A stretch of DNA of 64,000 nucleotides from NCBI GenBank assembly GCA_027625915.1, contig JANTQA010000012.1, forward strand, positions 4,486,501 to 4,550,500, in the 5' to 3' direction. This stretch comes from Anaeramoeba flamelloides. Lineage: Eukaryota > Metamonada > Anaeramoebidae. Position 1 is the first letter of the stretch, and every line of letters starts with the position of its first letter. Position numbers and translations under genes: made by a program. Shown piece by piece: positions 42,362 to 53,738 of this stretch. Under the pieces are notes generated by a model. It did not search any database. It saw nothing but the letters and a program-made list of their open reading frames with translations, and had not been told where the DNA came from.

Positions 42362-42890
42362 TAATCCTTGATATTTTATGCTATTATTAACATTCTTGAA
42401 AAATTCCTTGAGGGAGTAGTATTTTTTTAAAATAAAATGAAAACTTGTAAAGATCTTGAAAAAATTGTTTTTTGTTATTTGTGCTTTGGCTTTAGGAAAT
42501 GGATGAGTTAACCTTATTTAAACAATTTATTAACTTGGGTCTATCTTTTTTGAAATCAAAAATTTACAAAGTTCTAATTTTAAACTACAAAAAGTAACCT
42601 ATTATTTTGTTTCGCAATCAAGTTAATTCTTGGAAATGGTGAAATCATATTTTTAGTTTTTGCTGTAAAAGTCTAGATTTTGAAAGAAAATCTTTATATT
42701 TTGATATTATTTTTAATTATCAATATTCCGATTCAAATCTCAGTCAATACAACTAATTGAAGTATAGGTGATTTAATAATTGAAAAATTGAAAAAAGCTT
42801 AACTACATTTTATCAATGAATTTTAAATCTTTCAAGTAAAAATTTTATAAATCTATAAGGTTTAAAAAAATTTCATTTTCTAAACTCCAC

Positions 42891-43283
42891 AAATGCGCAA
42901 AAAGTGGTGCCTTAATATTTTAATTTTTTACTAAATTTGTCATTTTTCCAAAAAAATTAAAACTTTTCCAATGCGCCCGATGGGAAACTTATTTTTCAAT
43001 GAACTTGGAGTTTCTAAGAGCAAAAAAAAACAATTTAATGAAAGAATAAAAAATGTTTGGATTTGTTTTTGTTTTTTGATTTCTGAAAATTATTTTCAAT
43101 TTTTGTATTTCTGTTTCAACACCAAACATTTTTATTCTATTATTAAATCTAATTGTTTGCTTTTATAACCCCCTTGTCAAGATACATCTCCGCTTCGGAG
43201 TGCATAGGAAAAGTTTTAATTTTTTTGGAAAAATGTCAAATTTAGTAAAAAAATTAAATTATTAAGGTACTACTTTTTGTGCA
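42891..43283. mobile_element. Fold-back element with ~92-bp inverted arms
   Basis: Left arm 42891-42982 and right arm 43184-43283 are inverted copies: CTTAATATTTTAATTTTTTA, TCATTTTTCCAAAAAAATTA and AAACTTTTCC recur as their complements. The loop is about 200 bp. The right arm is also related to a single arm at 38050-38165. No transposase and no clear target duplication. Confidence 0.7.
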
Positions 43284-43479
43284 GGTACATTCCAAAAATG
43301 TGTACATACAGAAATCAAAAAATGTAAAAAAAAACCCCATCTATTTTATTTTTCCAAAAATAATATAAACCCACATTGGACTAACCAAGTATCATTGTTT
43401 TTATAGTTAATCATTTTTATCCAAATAAAAGAAAAAAAATATAAATCGAAATAATAAAAAATTTTGTTTACAAAATAAT

Positions 43480-43840
43480 GAAACGATCAGAACAATAAAT
43501 GTATTGATAAATTTGTTGAAATTTCACCAACAATAGTTGATCGATCAAATGTTAAGATAACATCAACAAATCGTTTGTGGTTTTTCTATTAAACAAACTC
43601 AACTTTAACCTTCTATCAACCATCGAAAAAAAAATCCAAATCAAAACAAAACAGATTAGGTAACTGGAAAAAGGAAATGAAAATAAAACAAAATAGACAA
43701 AAAATGAAATAGTTTGTAAAATCAAAATTATTCACAAATTTAATGTATAGTGCAGTATTGTTATTCTTTCAACTGTTTAAATTGTGTCCAAATTTTTCGA
43801 ATTTAGTTTATATATTAACCCAAAGGACAAACTTTTGTTT
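43480..43840 (-). repeat. Dispersed repeat R6, copy 2
   Basis: Inverted relative to the copy at 36080-36430; shares TTGATCGATCAAA, AAATTTGTTGAAATTTC and GTGTCCAAATTTTTCGAATT. Confidence 0.55.
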
Positions 43841-44099
43841 ATTTATATTACTCTTCGTTCATAGATTAATTTTTGAAAGAAATAAAAATAAAAATTATTA
43901 AATGGAAATAAAAAAAATATATATTTATTTTTAACTTAATTTTTTTTTTTTTTATGTTAAATTAGCCTTATTAAATCAATAAAAATCATGATTAAGGATA
44001 ATTATATAAATGTATTTGAATTTGAACAATTTGAATCAAATTCATTTTATAGTCAATCAATCGGTGTATAATACACATGTATTTTTATTTCTGTAGCAT

Positions 44100-46196
44100 T
44101 TATTTCTTCCTAAAATAATACTCTATTAGCATTTCAAGATTTTCGACTGTTTCGGCAAACTGTTCAATTAATTGGGTCGAAAATTCATTGAAATTTTTCA
44201 CGTTATCAAATGAATCTTGGAATTTTTTTAAATAGTCACAAAATATTGGATAGGCGTTCATCTGTATTAATAATTTAAAAATCAGTTCTTCCTGTATTAA
44301 AGTACAAAAAAAGTCAATTGATTCATTAATTATTTTTAAGGAATCGCTATCCAGTTTTGAAAAGACGATTTTTAAAAGATGGGTTATTTCTTCTTCTTGG
44401 AAAATATGGTTTTGGTTTTCTAAAAAGACTCCTAATAAATTAATTAATTGACAGGTTAGTGCTTCAATTTTACAGCTATTTATTAACGTAGTCACCTTTT
44501 CAAGGAAATTTAGCAATATTTCATTATTTTTGTTAAAATCGTCTTCCCAGTTGTACACAACTGACCAAACGATTTTTAAAGCGGATTGCAATAGTTCTTT
44601 TTCTTCTTCGTTTTTAATATCAAGACAGATTGACATTACGAAATTGGTGGTTTGTTCTAAATTTGGGAAAGTGTTTAAGGGCACAAAGAGAGTCATATTT
44701 CCTAAACAATATAAACAATTTATAAAAAGTTCGTTAATTATTTTGGAAAATTTTTGATCTTTTCCATTTTTTTCTTCGATTTGGAAATAGAAATCTGTAA
44801 TTGTTTTAATATTTGCCATCATTTTTTCAATTAATTTATTTTCCTTGAGGAATTGTAGCTTATTATTGTTTAGTACTATTTGTTCCTCATATTCGCTCTC
44901 TCCTCCTCCTCCTTCTTCTTCTTCTTCCTCTTTTTCCTCTTTTTCCTGATCTTTTTCATTTAAGGAACAAATATTGGCTAAAAGCTCTATTGAAATTTTT
45001 TTGCCCTCAAATTGCCGAGCCCATTCTTCAAGATCATTTTTTTCTATATTATTTATATTTTCTGAATTATTTATTTGGCTAGATTTATTATTCTCATTAA
45101 TAATCTGGAATTCCATCTTTTCTGAATTCCTAAACAATTTCACCAACTGATCCAAATTTTCAAACAAATCTAAACTTAAAGATTCAATTAAATGTGGACC
45201 AACCAATTTTAAAATTTTTTGTTCATCTCCATAAATGTTATACATGGAGCTACAAACATACGTTTTCAAATATAATGGCAGCTCTTCAAGGCTTAAATAA
45301 TTGACGATTTGTTGATCAAAATTTTCGATTATTGAAATCGATTCTAAAATGGCTGGGTTGTCATCAGTCATAACATTCAAACATTTTGTTGCACAAAAGC
45401 TTATTTCTTTTGAAAAGAGAGTAAAGTCAAGGAGCTGCATCAGTGTTTGTAAAAAATCTTTTGAACTTGTAAATTCGAAGAGGCACACCGAAGAATTCGA
45501 ACACAAACCAGATATTAATATTAAAAGGTTTGCTAGATATGTATTTTCGGTTTGTTTGCTTTCCCAAGCAATTTCTTTTTCTTTTTCTGTTTCTTTGAAT
45601 TTGATTTTGGTGTATTCAATTAGACTTTTTATAATTGGACTGGAAATACGTCGTTTTTCTAAAATTGAAAGTATTCTTTTGTCTTCGATTTTGACTAAAT
45701 TTCTTTTATTTGTGATTGTTATTTGTTTTTTTTTTAAATTTTGGGAAAAATTATCACGTAATCAATATTTTTTTAACAAGGTTGTTCATTGTTTGGAGAA
45801 TGGTTTACTGCAACACACGGGTGGAATTGGTGTATCGTTAACAAAAAAGAAAAATAGTTCTTACAAAAAGACACCAATTGTTGAAATTCTAACAGAAATA
45901 GAAGGATCAATCAGATGTGACATTAATTTTTTTGGGACTTGTTTTTGCAGAAAGATATTTAAAATAGATCCTTTTTTTGTAACAACATAATCATTTAAAG
46001 TGCTAATAACAGTTTCTCTTTCAATTTCATCAGAACTATCAATTTTTTCAAAGATTTTCGAAGTGGATAAATCATGAAGAAAGAGATCTTTTTTTTGGTT
46101 GGTTGTTTTCTTGTTTTTGTTTTTGTTTTTGTTTTGGTTCCTTTTATTTCTTGTTTTTTTATTTGGCTTTGATCGGTTTCTCCTTCTTCTACTCAT
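44100..46196 (-). CDS. HEATR3: HEATR3/Syo1 homologue, ribosomal-protein import adaptor (2 exons)
   Basis: In fungi and animals HEATR3/Syo1 chaperones and imports uL18 and uL5 for 5S RNP assembly. Exons 46196-45865 and 45702-44100; intron 162 nt (GTAAGAAC to AAAAG); 644 residues (human 680, yeast 623). It begins with a basic stretch MSRRRRNRSKPNKK, which fits a nuclear-localisation role. Armadillo/HEAT helices follow: DPSISVRISTIGVFLNLVKI spans the splice junction and matches the DPSLxVRETAAGALRNLS repeat. ENTYLANLLILISGLCSNS and CATKCLNVMTDDNPA match the vertebrate ETVNVLWNICECSS and VTEDNPELL regions. An acidic loop (EEEEEEGGGGESEYEE) near residue 310 sits where Syo1 has its acidic loop. Unspliced frames between the exons hold TGA codons and support the intron. 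Strong call. Confidence 0.86.
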
Positions 46197-46477
46197 TGTT
46201 AAAATTATTATAGTTGGTTTAAAGACTGTATGTGAAAAACAATAAAAAATGTTTTTTTTTTTTATTAAGGGATGGTTGAATCAATAGATTTCATTTGGCA
46301 ATTAAAAATACGTTTAATGTGGGTGTTGTGTTTTTAGTTTGATTCAGCAACTGTTTTTAAAATAGCTACAAAAATGATATGATTTATAATGGAAGACGAT
46401 AAAAATAACCAAAAAAGAGTAAAAAAACTATTTTTTTTTATTTTGAAGGGAAAAAATTAATTTCCTCTTACAGACGT

Positions 46478-46925
46478 GAGGTTTTATTGAGTTTTCTGTT
46501 TATTAGGAAAATTGATAGATTTCACAAATAAAATAGAAAACCTCAAGAAAAGAGGCATAAGTTTTTTTTTAATTTCAAAAATAAAAAAAAACCTAGGCAC
46601 TTGATGTTATTTGTTTTATTAATTTAAGATATAAACTGAAAATTTAATAAATTATCTTTTTATTTCTTAAATTAAAAAAAACCGCCGTTAGGTTTTCCAA
46701 AATTCAAAAGAAATGAGTAAAATCTTTGATTTGGCTAGATTTTTAAAATTCTGGAAAACCTAGTTCATTTTTTTATAATTTTTGTTTTGTTTATATAAAC
46801 AATAGGTTTTTCAAAGTAAAAAAAGAATTAAACAATAGTTGTTGAAATTTTCTGTGTTTTCTATTTATTTGAAATTTTTGAAGAAATAAATGGAAAACCT
46901 CAAGAAAAAACGAGGTACTTGATGT
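46478..46925. repeat. Palindrome array B
   Basis: Hairpins at about 46478-46546 (GAGGTTTTATTGAG with CTCAAGAAA-type partner), 46609-46680 and 46690-46761 (AGGTTTTCCAAAATTC with AATTCTGGAAAACCT). Joined by CTAGGCACTTGATG and CCGCCGTTAGG. Same modules as arrays A and C. It lies about 280 bp upstream of the HEATR3 start codon. Confidence 0.7.
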
Positions 46926-49265
46926 CACTTTTTTCAAACCCAAACTTTATTCAGAATTTTTTTATACTAGATAAAAGAGATAGATTTTATAGATTATATC
47001 AAACCAAGAAATTCTAGAGCACCCGGTGACGTTTGAGGGTATTTGATTGCATTTCCATAATTTCAAAATTTTTTGTAGGAATTTCGTGAAAAAATCCTAA
47101 TTTACTTTATTATTAACCAATTAAATGATGAATAATGATTTTTGATTTCAAGTAATTTCAATATATCAAGTAATATGGATCTGAAAAATATAGTATCATT
47201 TTTGATATGTTTCTAATTTTTTTTTTACGCATTAAAATTGACAAGAATTATTATTTGCAACGGGCTAGTTAATACCAATAAGTAAAATAAAATGCAAAAC
47301 AAACAAAAAATGAATATATATATCTAATTCTATTCTGGAAAATAAATAACAAAAAATATAAAAAATATTACAATTTTTTTTAATAATTTTCAAGAATTTT
47401 CACTCAAACAGAAATTCCAAAAATCATCTTTAAATTGGCAAACTCGGAAAATTGATCAATTTGATCTAGAAATTTTCAATAGTTGTTTTTATTTTTATTG
47501 TTTGTTAAAAATATTCAAATTTAATAAGTCAGATGATTGAAATACTCTTTTAATTTTCACCTTTTTTCAAAAATTATTAAAAACTGCCATTCTTGGTCTA
47601 CATCAAATTTAATAATTTGACTTATCCGGCAAATCATCTAATTTTGATTTTAAGAAACTCTCTCTTTCATCCTGAAAAGTTATTTTGAATAACAAAAAAT
47701 AACAATTCCGAATTTGAAAATAGATAAAATTGAAAGAGTAAGCAAGTGTCAAGAAGTTGATTTAAAGTATAAGCTTATTAACTCATCTTTGTAGCTATGT
47801 AATTTATAATCATTTTTTTAGCTTAGCACAGAAAAAAATGATATTTTTTAAAAAAACACTTTATACTTTTTCTTATTTTTATAATGCTGAATTGGAAATA
47901 ATTTTATTGATTGGAAATAGTTTTAAAAAACAGAGATAGAACAGTAAAAAATATTTATACTTTTAATCTTTAAATTAGTACTAAATAACTGTAATTATTA
48001 AGATTCTGTTATTAATTATCTATATAAAAATAATCAAAAGTAAAAGTATATAAGTTTTAATTTGAATTTTTTACTCACCTTAGAAAAAAAAAATTTTTTC
48101 AAAAAATTTTCTTTTGAAGAAATCTCACTTTTAGTAATCTCTGGGAGTCTTTATTAACAAATAACCTTGAAGTTTTTATCTTATTTTAAAAATAAAATAA
48201 AAATTAATCAAATATTGAATCCTTGAAGATCAAAAAAAATTGATCTTCTATTTTATTCATAAATATTTATTAAATTTCTTGATATTTTGAGTTAAAACAA
48301 TAGTTCTTTTCCAAACACTAGGAGAGTATAAACAATGGAAATATAAATTTCCAATTTTTTTTTTTGATAATATCTAGTATTTTTTTTTTTCTTAGATTTA
48401 TTTATATGAATTCTTTTTATTTGTTTGAAAATCTTTAAACAATTGAGAAATAATTGTAAAGTCTATTTGTACATTTGATTTTTGTGTTGTTAATGACTTA
48501 CTGAAAGATTAAGATTAGATTATTAAATATTGATTTAAGAATAATTAAATTAAAAAATATTTCTATAGGTTTATAGTTCAATTTTTTAGGTTTTAAAAAA
48601 GTATGTATTTGGGGAGAATTTTTAATTTCTTGGTTTGGTTTTTTTTCTCATATCTTTCTGTTAAAAATTAAAAGAAATAATTGATGTAATCTGCATTGAT
48701 TAAAGAAATTAGATTCATACAAGTTTAAACTAATTATTGTAATTTTTTTGAAATTAAGTAGGTTTTTTATACTGGGTGATTTGAAAACCTTGGTGGTTTT
48801 CATTTTTAAAGAGTATTTTTGAACACTTTCCACACAGAAAAAATAGTTTTGTTCTTCTTTCAATGAAAATAATATAATTATAGGAAATAATTTGGAGATT
48901 TGTTTGGGATTTTGAAGTTAAAAAAATAAAATGATAAAAATGGATCAAACTTTGTAAAAATAAGAATACTTCATTTCAGAAAATGAGATTTGAAAGTAAT
49001 TTTTTGTCTTGTAGTCATCAGATTTTTACTTTGTTTTTCCCTATTCCAGGATGTAATCTAAATGTTTGAAATAGACATTTAATTTACTAGAAGATTTTTG
49101 AGTTAACTGACATCTTTAACATATAAAATCTTTTAATATTTAGAAGTGTTGGGGAAAAAAGACGTGAAAGTAGATTTTGAATATATTTCCACAACAACAG
49201 ACATATCAAGAAATAATGTTTTCATTTTTTTTCCTTTTTTGCATTTTTGTTTTTTACTTTTTTTT
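46926..49265. other. A+T-rich spacer upstream of SF3B5
   Basis: No convincing gene. Short open frames on the minus strand near 48650-48950 overlap each other in two frames and carry no domain signal. GCACCCGGTGACGTTTGAG near 47022 is a small G+C-richer patch of unknown meaning. Confidence 0.45.
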
Positions 49266-49872
49266 ATGAGCCAAGAAGGAACAGAAGAAAGAAGGCTAAC
49301 ACTCAATATCCAACAAGAACATGTAATTTCAAAATATCTTGGAACAGGTTTTACAGATATTAAAAAGCAGTAATTGAACTCTTTCCGAAACCTTCTCCTT
49401 TTATACTTGCAAAAACTTACTCCTCTTAATTTTTTTTTTTATTCTCAAAAGTGAATGGCTTGTTCACCAACACCGTGACACATATGCTTCAAATATTGGT
49501 TTGTTTTCGATTTTTTTTTTTTGTTCCTCAAATTTTGAGATTCAAGTCTTCAGTTTTTATGTATTTTCTTGTCATTTGTTGCTTCTATTTTTTTTTTCTT
49601 TTCTTTAAAAAAATTTTAAATAGGTCACCCTTCTATGTTAATGTTTATCAGTGTCAGTGAAAATGAATCCATCTCAAGGGTTAAATTTAATATGTTAAAT
49701 GTAAATATCTTTTTCATTTTCCTTCTTCAGTTTCTTAATTTTTAGTCACTTAATGGGATATCTTTGTTTTTCTTTCTTTTTTATTTTTAATTTTACTTTT
49801 TATTATTATTATCCTTAACAGAGAATGGTACAACCTTGTGGACCACCACCACCAAGAAAAGATGAGTTTTAA
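49266..49872 (+). CDS. SF3B5: Splicing factor SF3B5 (SF3b10), 4 exons
   Basis: Small structural subunit of the SF3b complex of U2 snRNP. Exons 49266-49369, 49452-49498, 49624-49700, 49822-49872; introns 82, 125 and 121 nt; 92 residues (human 86). Motifs match the family end to end: EHVISKYLGTGFTD, HEWLVHQHRDTYASNIGHP, SVSENESISRVKFNML and RMVQPCGPPPPRKDEF. The final exon codes mainly for the CGPP tail. The frame stays open upstream of ATG 49266, but that extension is Phe-rich and follows no family sequence, so the ATG MSQEGTEE is preferred. Four exons for 92 codons is intron-dense. An AATAAA lies 83 bp past the stop. Confidence 0.95.
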
Positions 49873-49954
49873 TTTATTATATCCCTTTCAATTAGCTGCT
49901 TGACACATTTTTTTTATGTTTATTTGTTTCTCAAAAAGCACAGCTTTATTCCTC

Positions 49955-49960
49955 AATAAA
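49955..49960 (+). terminator. Polyadenylation signal of SF3B5
   Basis: AATAAA 83 bp after the SF3B5 stop, on the coding strand, within CCTCAATAAACAAC. Confidence 0.45.
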
Positions 49961-50861
49961 CAACAAAACAATTGGATTTTTTTTTATTTCATAATATTGA
50001 GAATGATCTTTACAAGTTTTTGATTCTATTTTTCATGGGGGTTTCAAAGAGAAAACAAAATCATCAATCACCACGTTAGAAATCAAAGAAATGACAGAAA
50101 TAGAAAACAAATAGTTTATTAATACTATTATTATTTTTGAAGCAGTGTAAATTACACTCTAGGCGCTCCTTTACTTGAATTCCCTTTCAAGAATTTTAGG
50201 TGTAAAATCTATGATTTTACAAATATTAATAAATGAAAATAATTTTTGACTCTGGTGAAAAATTAATTCATTTAGTTTTATTTCAAAAAAAAATATGTTT
50301 ATTTTTATCCTATCAACCAAAACTTTGAACTAAATTTGTTTGATTTGAAAATTCAACAACAACCACTTCCAAATGGAGATGGTTGATTGAAAATCCTTTA
50401 TTAGCGTGCAACAAATGTTATAAATATTGAAATAAGAGACTTTAATCGCCGTACAGAGTAGAGGGGAATATCATAAATTTAACGATCCTTAAATTTTTAT
50501 TACGTACAGTTTTTAATTTAAAATTATTGGTATAATTTTCATGAATATGATAAAAAGAAAACTTTTTATTATCGTCAAAGAGGAAGATACTCAAAATTGG
50601 GATTTGCTTAATAGATCTATTGTCATTAGTATTCATCCTCCTAAATATTTTTTTGTAATAAATATTTTTTTCACAGTAATATCTGAATTTTTTTATGTTA
50701 CAGATTTTCAAAGTCTACCATGAAAAATTATAAGAAATAGAAATTGTTTTTCTCGTAATAAATTTTTTCATGTCTGATAAACCTTAAAATGTCTTAGCTG
50801 TTCCAAATCTACGGTGAAAATTTATAACACAGATAGGTCGGTTGTCTCTTATAAATTTACA

Positions 50862-51144
50862 GCCTTTCCAAACCTACCATGAAATCGATACTAAACAGAA
50901 AATTCATTTTTCTCACTCATGCTTTCCTTTCGATAACAGAATTTTATGGCCATACAATAAAAAGCCTCTTAAAAACGTTGAACTTTTCTCACTGACAAAG
51001 AATTTCAACTTGAGAAAAAATTTAAATTGGAATTTTTTAATTCAAATCTCTTTGAATGATCCACAATTTACAAAATTTTTCAAATTTTTTGTGAGATCTT
51101 TAATTTCTAAACCCACAATAATCAAAATGCAGGAATATTTTTAA
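50862..51144 (+). CDS. Unrecognised ORF or exon, possibly decayed
   Basis: An open frame of about 93 codons to TAA, with a possible acceptor TTTACAG just before it. It reads PFQTYHEIDTKQKIHFSHSC and ends IIKMQEYF; no internal ATG start is convincing. Less A/T-monotonous than its surroundings, with DNRILWPYNKKPLKN looking protein-like. Upstream, weakly similar stretches at about 50702 and 50798 repeat the start (TTCCAAAnCTACC-GTGAAA), suggesting degenerate tandem units. No family recognised. It could be one exon of an unseen gene, a relic, or chance. Confidence 0.25.
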
Positions 51145-52616
51145 GTGAGTATTAAATTGGATCTTTAATCTTTGTATTGAATTTTTGAATTTGTCTCATA
51201 TAAAATTTTTTCTGAAAAAAAAAAATAAAACTTTCTTAGAGTTGTCTTTTTTTAATTTATTATAATTTTCATAAAATTAAAAAATTATTTAATGGTTATT
51301 ATCAATAAATCGAGAATTTGTAATATTTTATTTTTTTACTAGTTGAATTTTCATTTTATTAGAAGAAGATTTTCGTAGGTGAAAAATACAGTGGTTACCT
51401 ACTAATACTGTAAAGATGCAGACGAGTTGATATGGGTAACTTGAAAATAAAAAAAAAAGACAAAAAAAAAAAAAAAAAATGGAACAATTAAAAGAGATTA
51501 GATCAAACGATTAAAATAGCAGATACCTAAGAAACTGTCTCTCAATCAACCATTCAACATTTTTTAGAAATAATTAAATCATAAAATTTTAAATAAAAGG
51601 ATCGTGACTGTTTTTTTTTTGAGTGTTCTTGATTACAAGAGGATGGTTGTTTTTTTTTTTTTTTTTTTACCAACTACCTTTGAAAACCCCTCTTTTTTTT
51701 TTCTTTTTAATTTTTCTTTTTGTTTTTTAAACCAATAAAATTTTGGAACTTGCTCGATTCCAAAATATTTTTTATTCTTTATCATCTAAATCACCAATAT
51801 GTCATTAGTAATCAAAATAAGTGCAGTAGTAGGCCTACTTTTTTTTTAATTCCTAAAATTAAAAAAAAACTTAACGGATGTAAGTGGATTATTGATAATT
51901 CCCATTAATCAATAAATAAAAAAAAATCAATAATTTTAGCTTTTAGGTCATAGTATCGCCATATATTTATCTATAATAAGACGATTTTGTAATTGGGTGT
52001 AAATTATATTTGTGATACATGTCTAGCATAGCTATAAAAAATCAATTATAAATATCATTGAAAAATAAATTATAAATTTTTTACTAATACTAACAATTAA
52101 AAATTCTCATTTTGGAATTTTTTGTTTTTTTTAGTTCTTTATCCATTTCTCTAAAATAGAACCCAAAATAATACTATTCAGGTATTTAAAAAATCATATT
52201 TAGAACTTCTGAAAGTAACTATTTTTTTTAATTTTTTAATTTAAAAGATTATATCACTTATAATCAAAATAAAAACTAAAGAATTGTTAGTTTTGTTTTA
52301 ATTTTTAAAAAATTAATTTTATCGTCAAAATAATTTGCTAAAATTTGATCGATAATTTGTCGAAAGAATCTATTTGTTAATTATTTAATTCTTAATTACA
52401 AAAAAGAATAGTTTAAGAACTAAACCATATTTCGAGAAATGTTTAAGAAACTTATTTCACAACTTTCAAGGCTTTAAATAGATAACTAAAGCTGTAAATT
52501 GATGGAGAAATGAATATTTTTTGAATAAAAATAAATAACAGAATTTCAAATTGTGTAAAATAAATAAATATTTAGATATCATTGAAGATTTGGACAATTG
52601 TATCTGTGATTATATC

Positions 52617-53101
52617 GTAAAGTGCCGTAGAGTGCCTTAGAGTGCTTAGCTTTTCCAGAATTTAAAAGAATGGAGAAAAATCTTATATTATGCTCAATTC
52701 TTTTAAATGCTGGAAAACCTAACCTAGGTTTTTTTTATTTCAAAAATAAAAAGAAAATTTTTGAATTTTTCTTTTAATTTCTAAAATTAAAAAAAAACCT
52801 AACGGGGATTTTCTAGGGGTTTTCTGTTTTATCTATGAAGTTTTCTCGTTTTTTTGAGGTTTTATATTTTATTTGTGAAGATTTCTAGGTTTTTTTTTAC
52901 TTTTTTAAATATACAGAAAATTTTTAATAAATTTTTGGTTCGTTTCAAAAAGTAAAAAAACCTAGAAAACTTCACAAATAAATAGAAAACTCAAAAAAAC
53001 CTAACAAAAATCTATCGTTTTTATAAATAAAATAGAAAACCTCAAAAAAAAAACGAGAACACTTCACAGATAAAAAAGAAAGCCCCAAGAAAACCTAACG
53101 A
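52617..53101. repeat. Palindrome array C, inserted within the LINE fragment
   Basis: Opens with AAAGTGCCGTAGAGTGCCTT punctuation. Hairpins at about 52648-52720, 52725-52803 and 52887-52966. A wide outer stem pairs GATTTTCTAGGGGTTTTCTG (from 52804) with GAAAGCCCCAAGAAAACC (to about 53096); between them AAGTTTTCTCG-TTTTTTTGAGG pairs with CCTCAAAAAAAAAACGAGAA. Hairpins are thus nested within a larger hairpin. Confidence 0.8.
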
Positions 53102-53304
53102 CTACCCAGCCTCTGAAAATACTCGTAAAATCTGGATTTTTGAATTAAAAAAAAAAAAAATTTCAATTGTTTTAAATAATAATATTATTATTAATATTAT
53201 TAATAAATAAGATTCACTATTTTTATCAGCTCTAGAAAATAATAAAATTATGTTTGATCTTTGAAAAAAAAATTAAATTCAAGTTTGGGAATTCGTGGGA
53301 GCAC

Positions 53305-53495
53305 TGTCAAGTCCCTAGAGTGCCTAGGGTTTCCAAAAAGAAAAAGAATATGAAAAATAAAAGATTTTACTCAATTCTTTTAAATTCTGGAAAATTTAAT
53401 GGCCGTTTTTTTTTTAATTTGAGAAATAAACTTATATTTTCTTAAATTTCCTGTTTATTACAAAAAATAAAAAAAAAAAAAAAAACTATAAGTAA
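53305..53495. repeat. Palindrome array D, second insertion in the same LINE fragment
   Basis: Starts CACTGTCAAGTCCCTAGAG and GTGCCTAGGGTTTCC. One hairpin has a TTTCCAAAAAG/TTCTGGAAAA stem, and a second pairs TTTTTTTTTTAATTTGAGAA with its A-rich partner. LINE sequence resumes at about 53497. Confidence 0.7.
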
Positions 53496-53738
53496 ATACA
53501 AAGAATTCTAAACTCCTCATTTAAATTACAATAAAAAAATGTAGTTTTTTTTTTTTTTATAAATCCAAGGGTTTTTTATTAACAGATGGATCATTTTTAA
53601 TTGATCAGAGAAACAAATAGTACTTTTTTACTAATGAATTTTTTTGGGTATTTGAATCATGGGGTGCTAATTTGATTTACACCCAATAACGTCTTACTTT
53701 AATCTTATATTTCTCCTTGGTATATACTAATCCCTTAA

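Larger units (their letters stand above)
52531..53555 (+). mobile_element. LINE 3' fragment inserted in the TTAA element, itself interrupted twice
   Basis: Three LINE pieces in order match 29240-29562: about 52531-52596 (TTGTGTAAAATAAATAAATA, ATCATTGAAGATTTGGA), about 53102-53300 (CTACCCAGCCTCTGAAAATA, GTTTGGGAATTCGTG) and about 53497-53541 (AATTCTAAACTCC...TTACAATAAAAAAA). Palindrome arrays C and D occupy the two gaps. Confidence 0.75.
51935..53738. mobile_element. TTAA-type inverted-repeat element, copy 3, interrupted by nested insertions
   Basis: Left part 51935-52530 and right part 53556-53738 match the ends and interior of the 60997-61754 copy (TAATTGGGTGTAAAT, AATCTATTTGTTAATTATTT, GATCATTTTTAATTGAT, right end ATACTAATCCCTTAA). 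About 1 kb of LINE plus palindrome-array DNA sits between them. Confidence 0.72.

Noticed and set aside
45730-45850. TGA read as Trp to extend HEATR3 through two in-frame TGAs
   Set aside because: Every Trp checked in the other genes is TGG, and a GT-AG intron with matching phase (45703-45864) restores the family sequence without recoding.
48648-48948. Overlapping minus-strand frames of 71 and 64 codons
   Set aside because: Overlap each other in different frames, low complexity, no motif.
49146-49265. Upstream in-frame extension of SF3B5
   Set aside because: Begins without ATG, runs through a Phe-rich T tract and has no family match; more likely 5' UTR.
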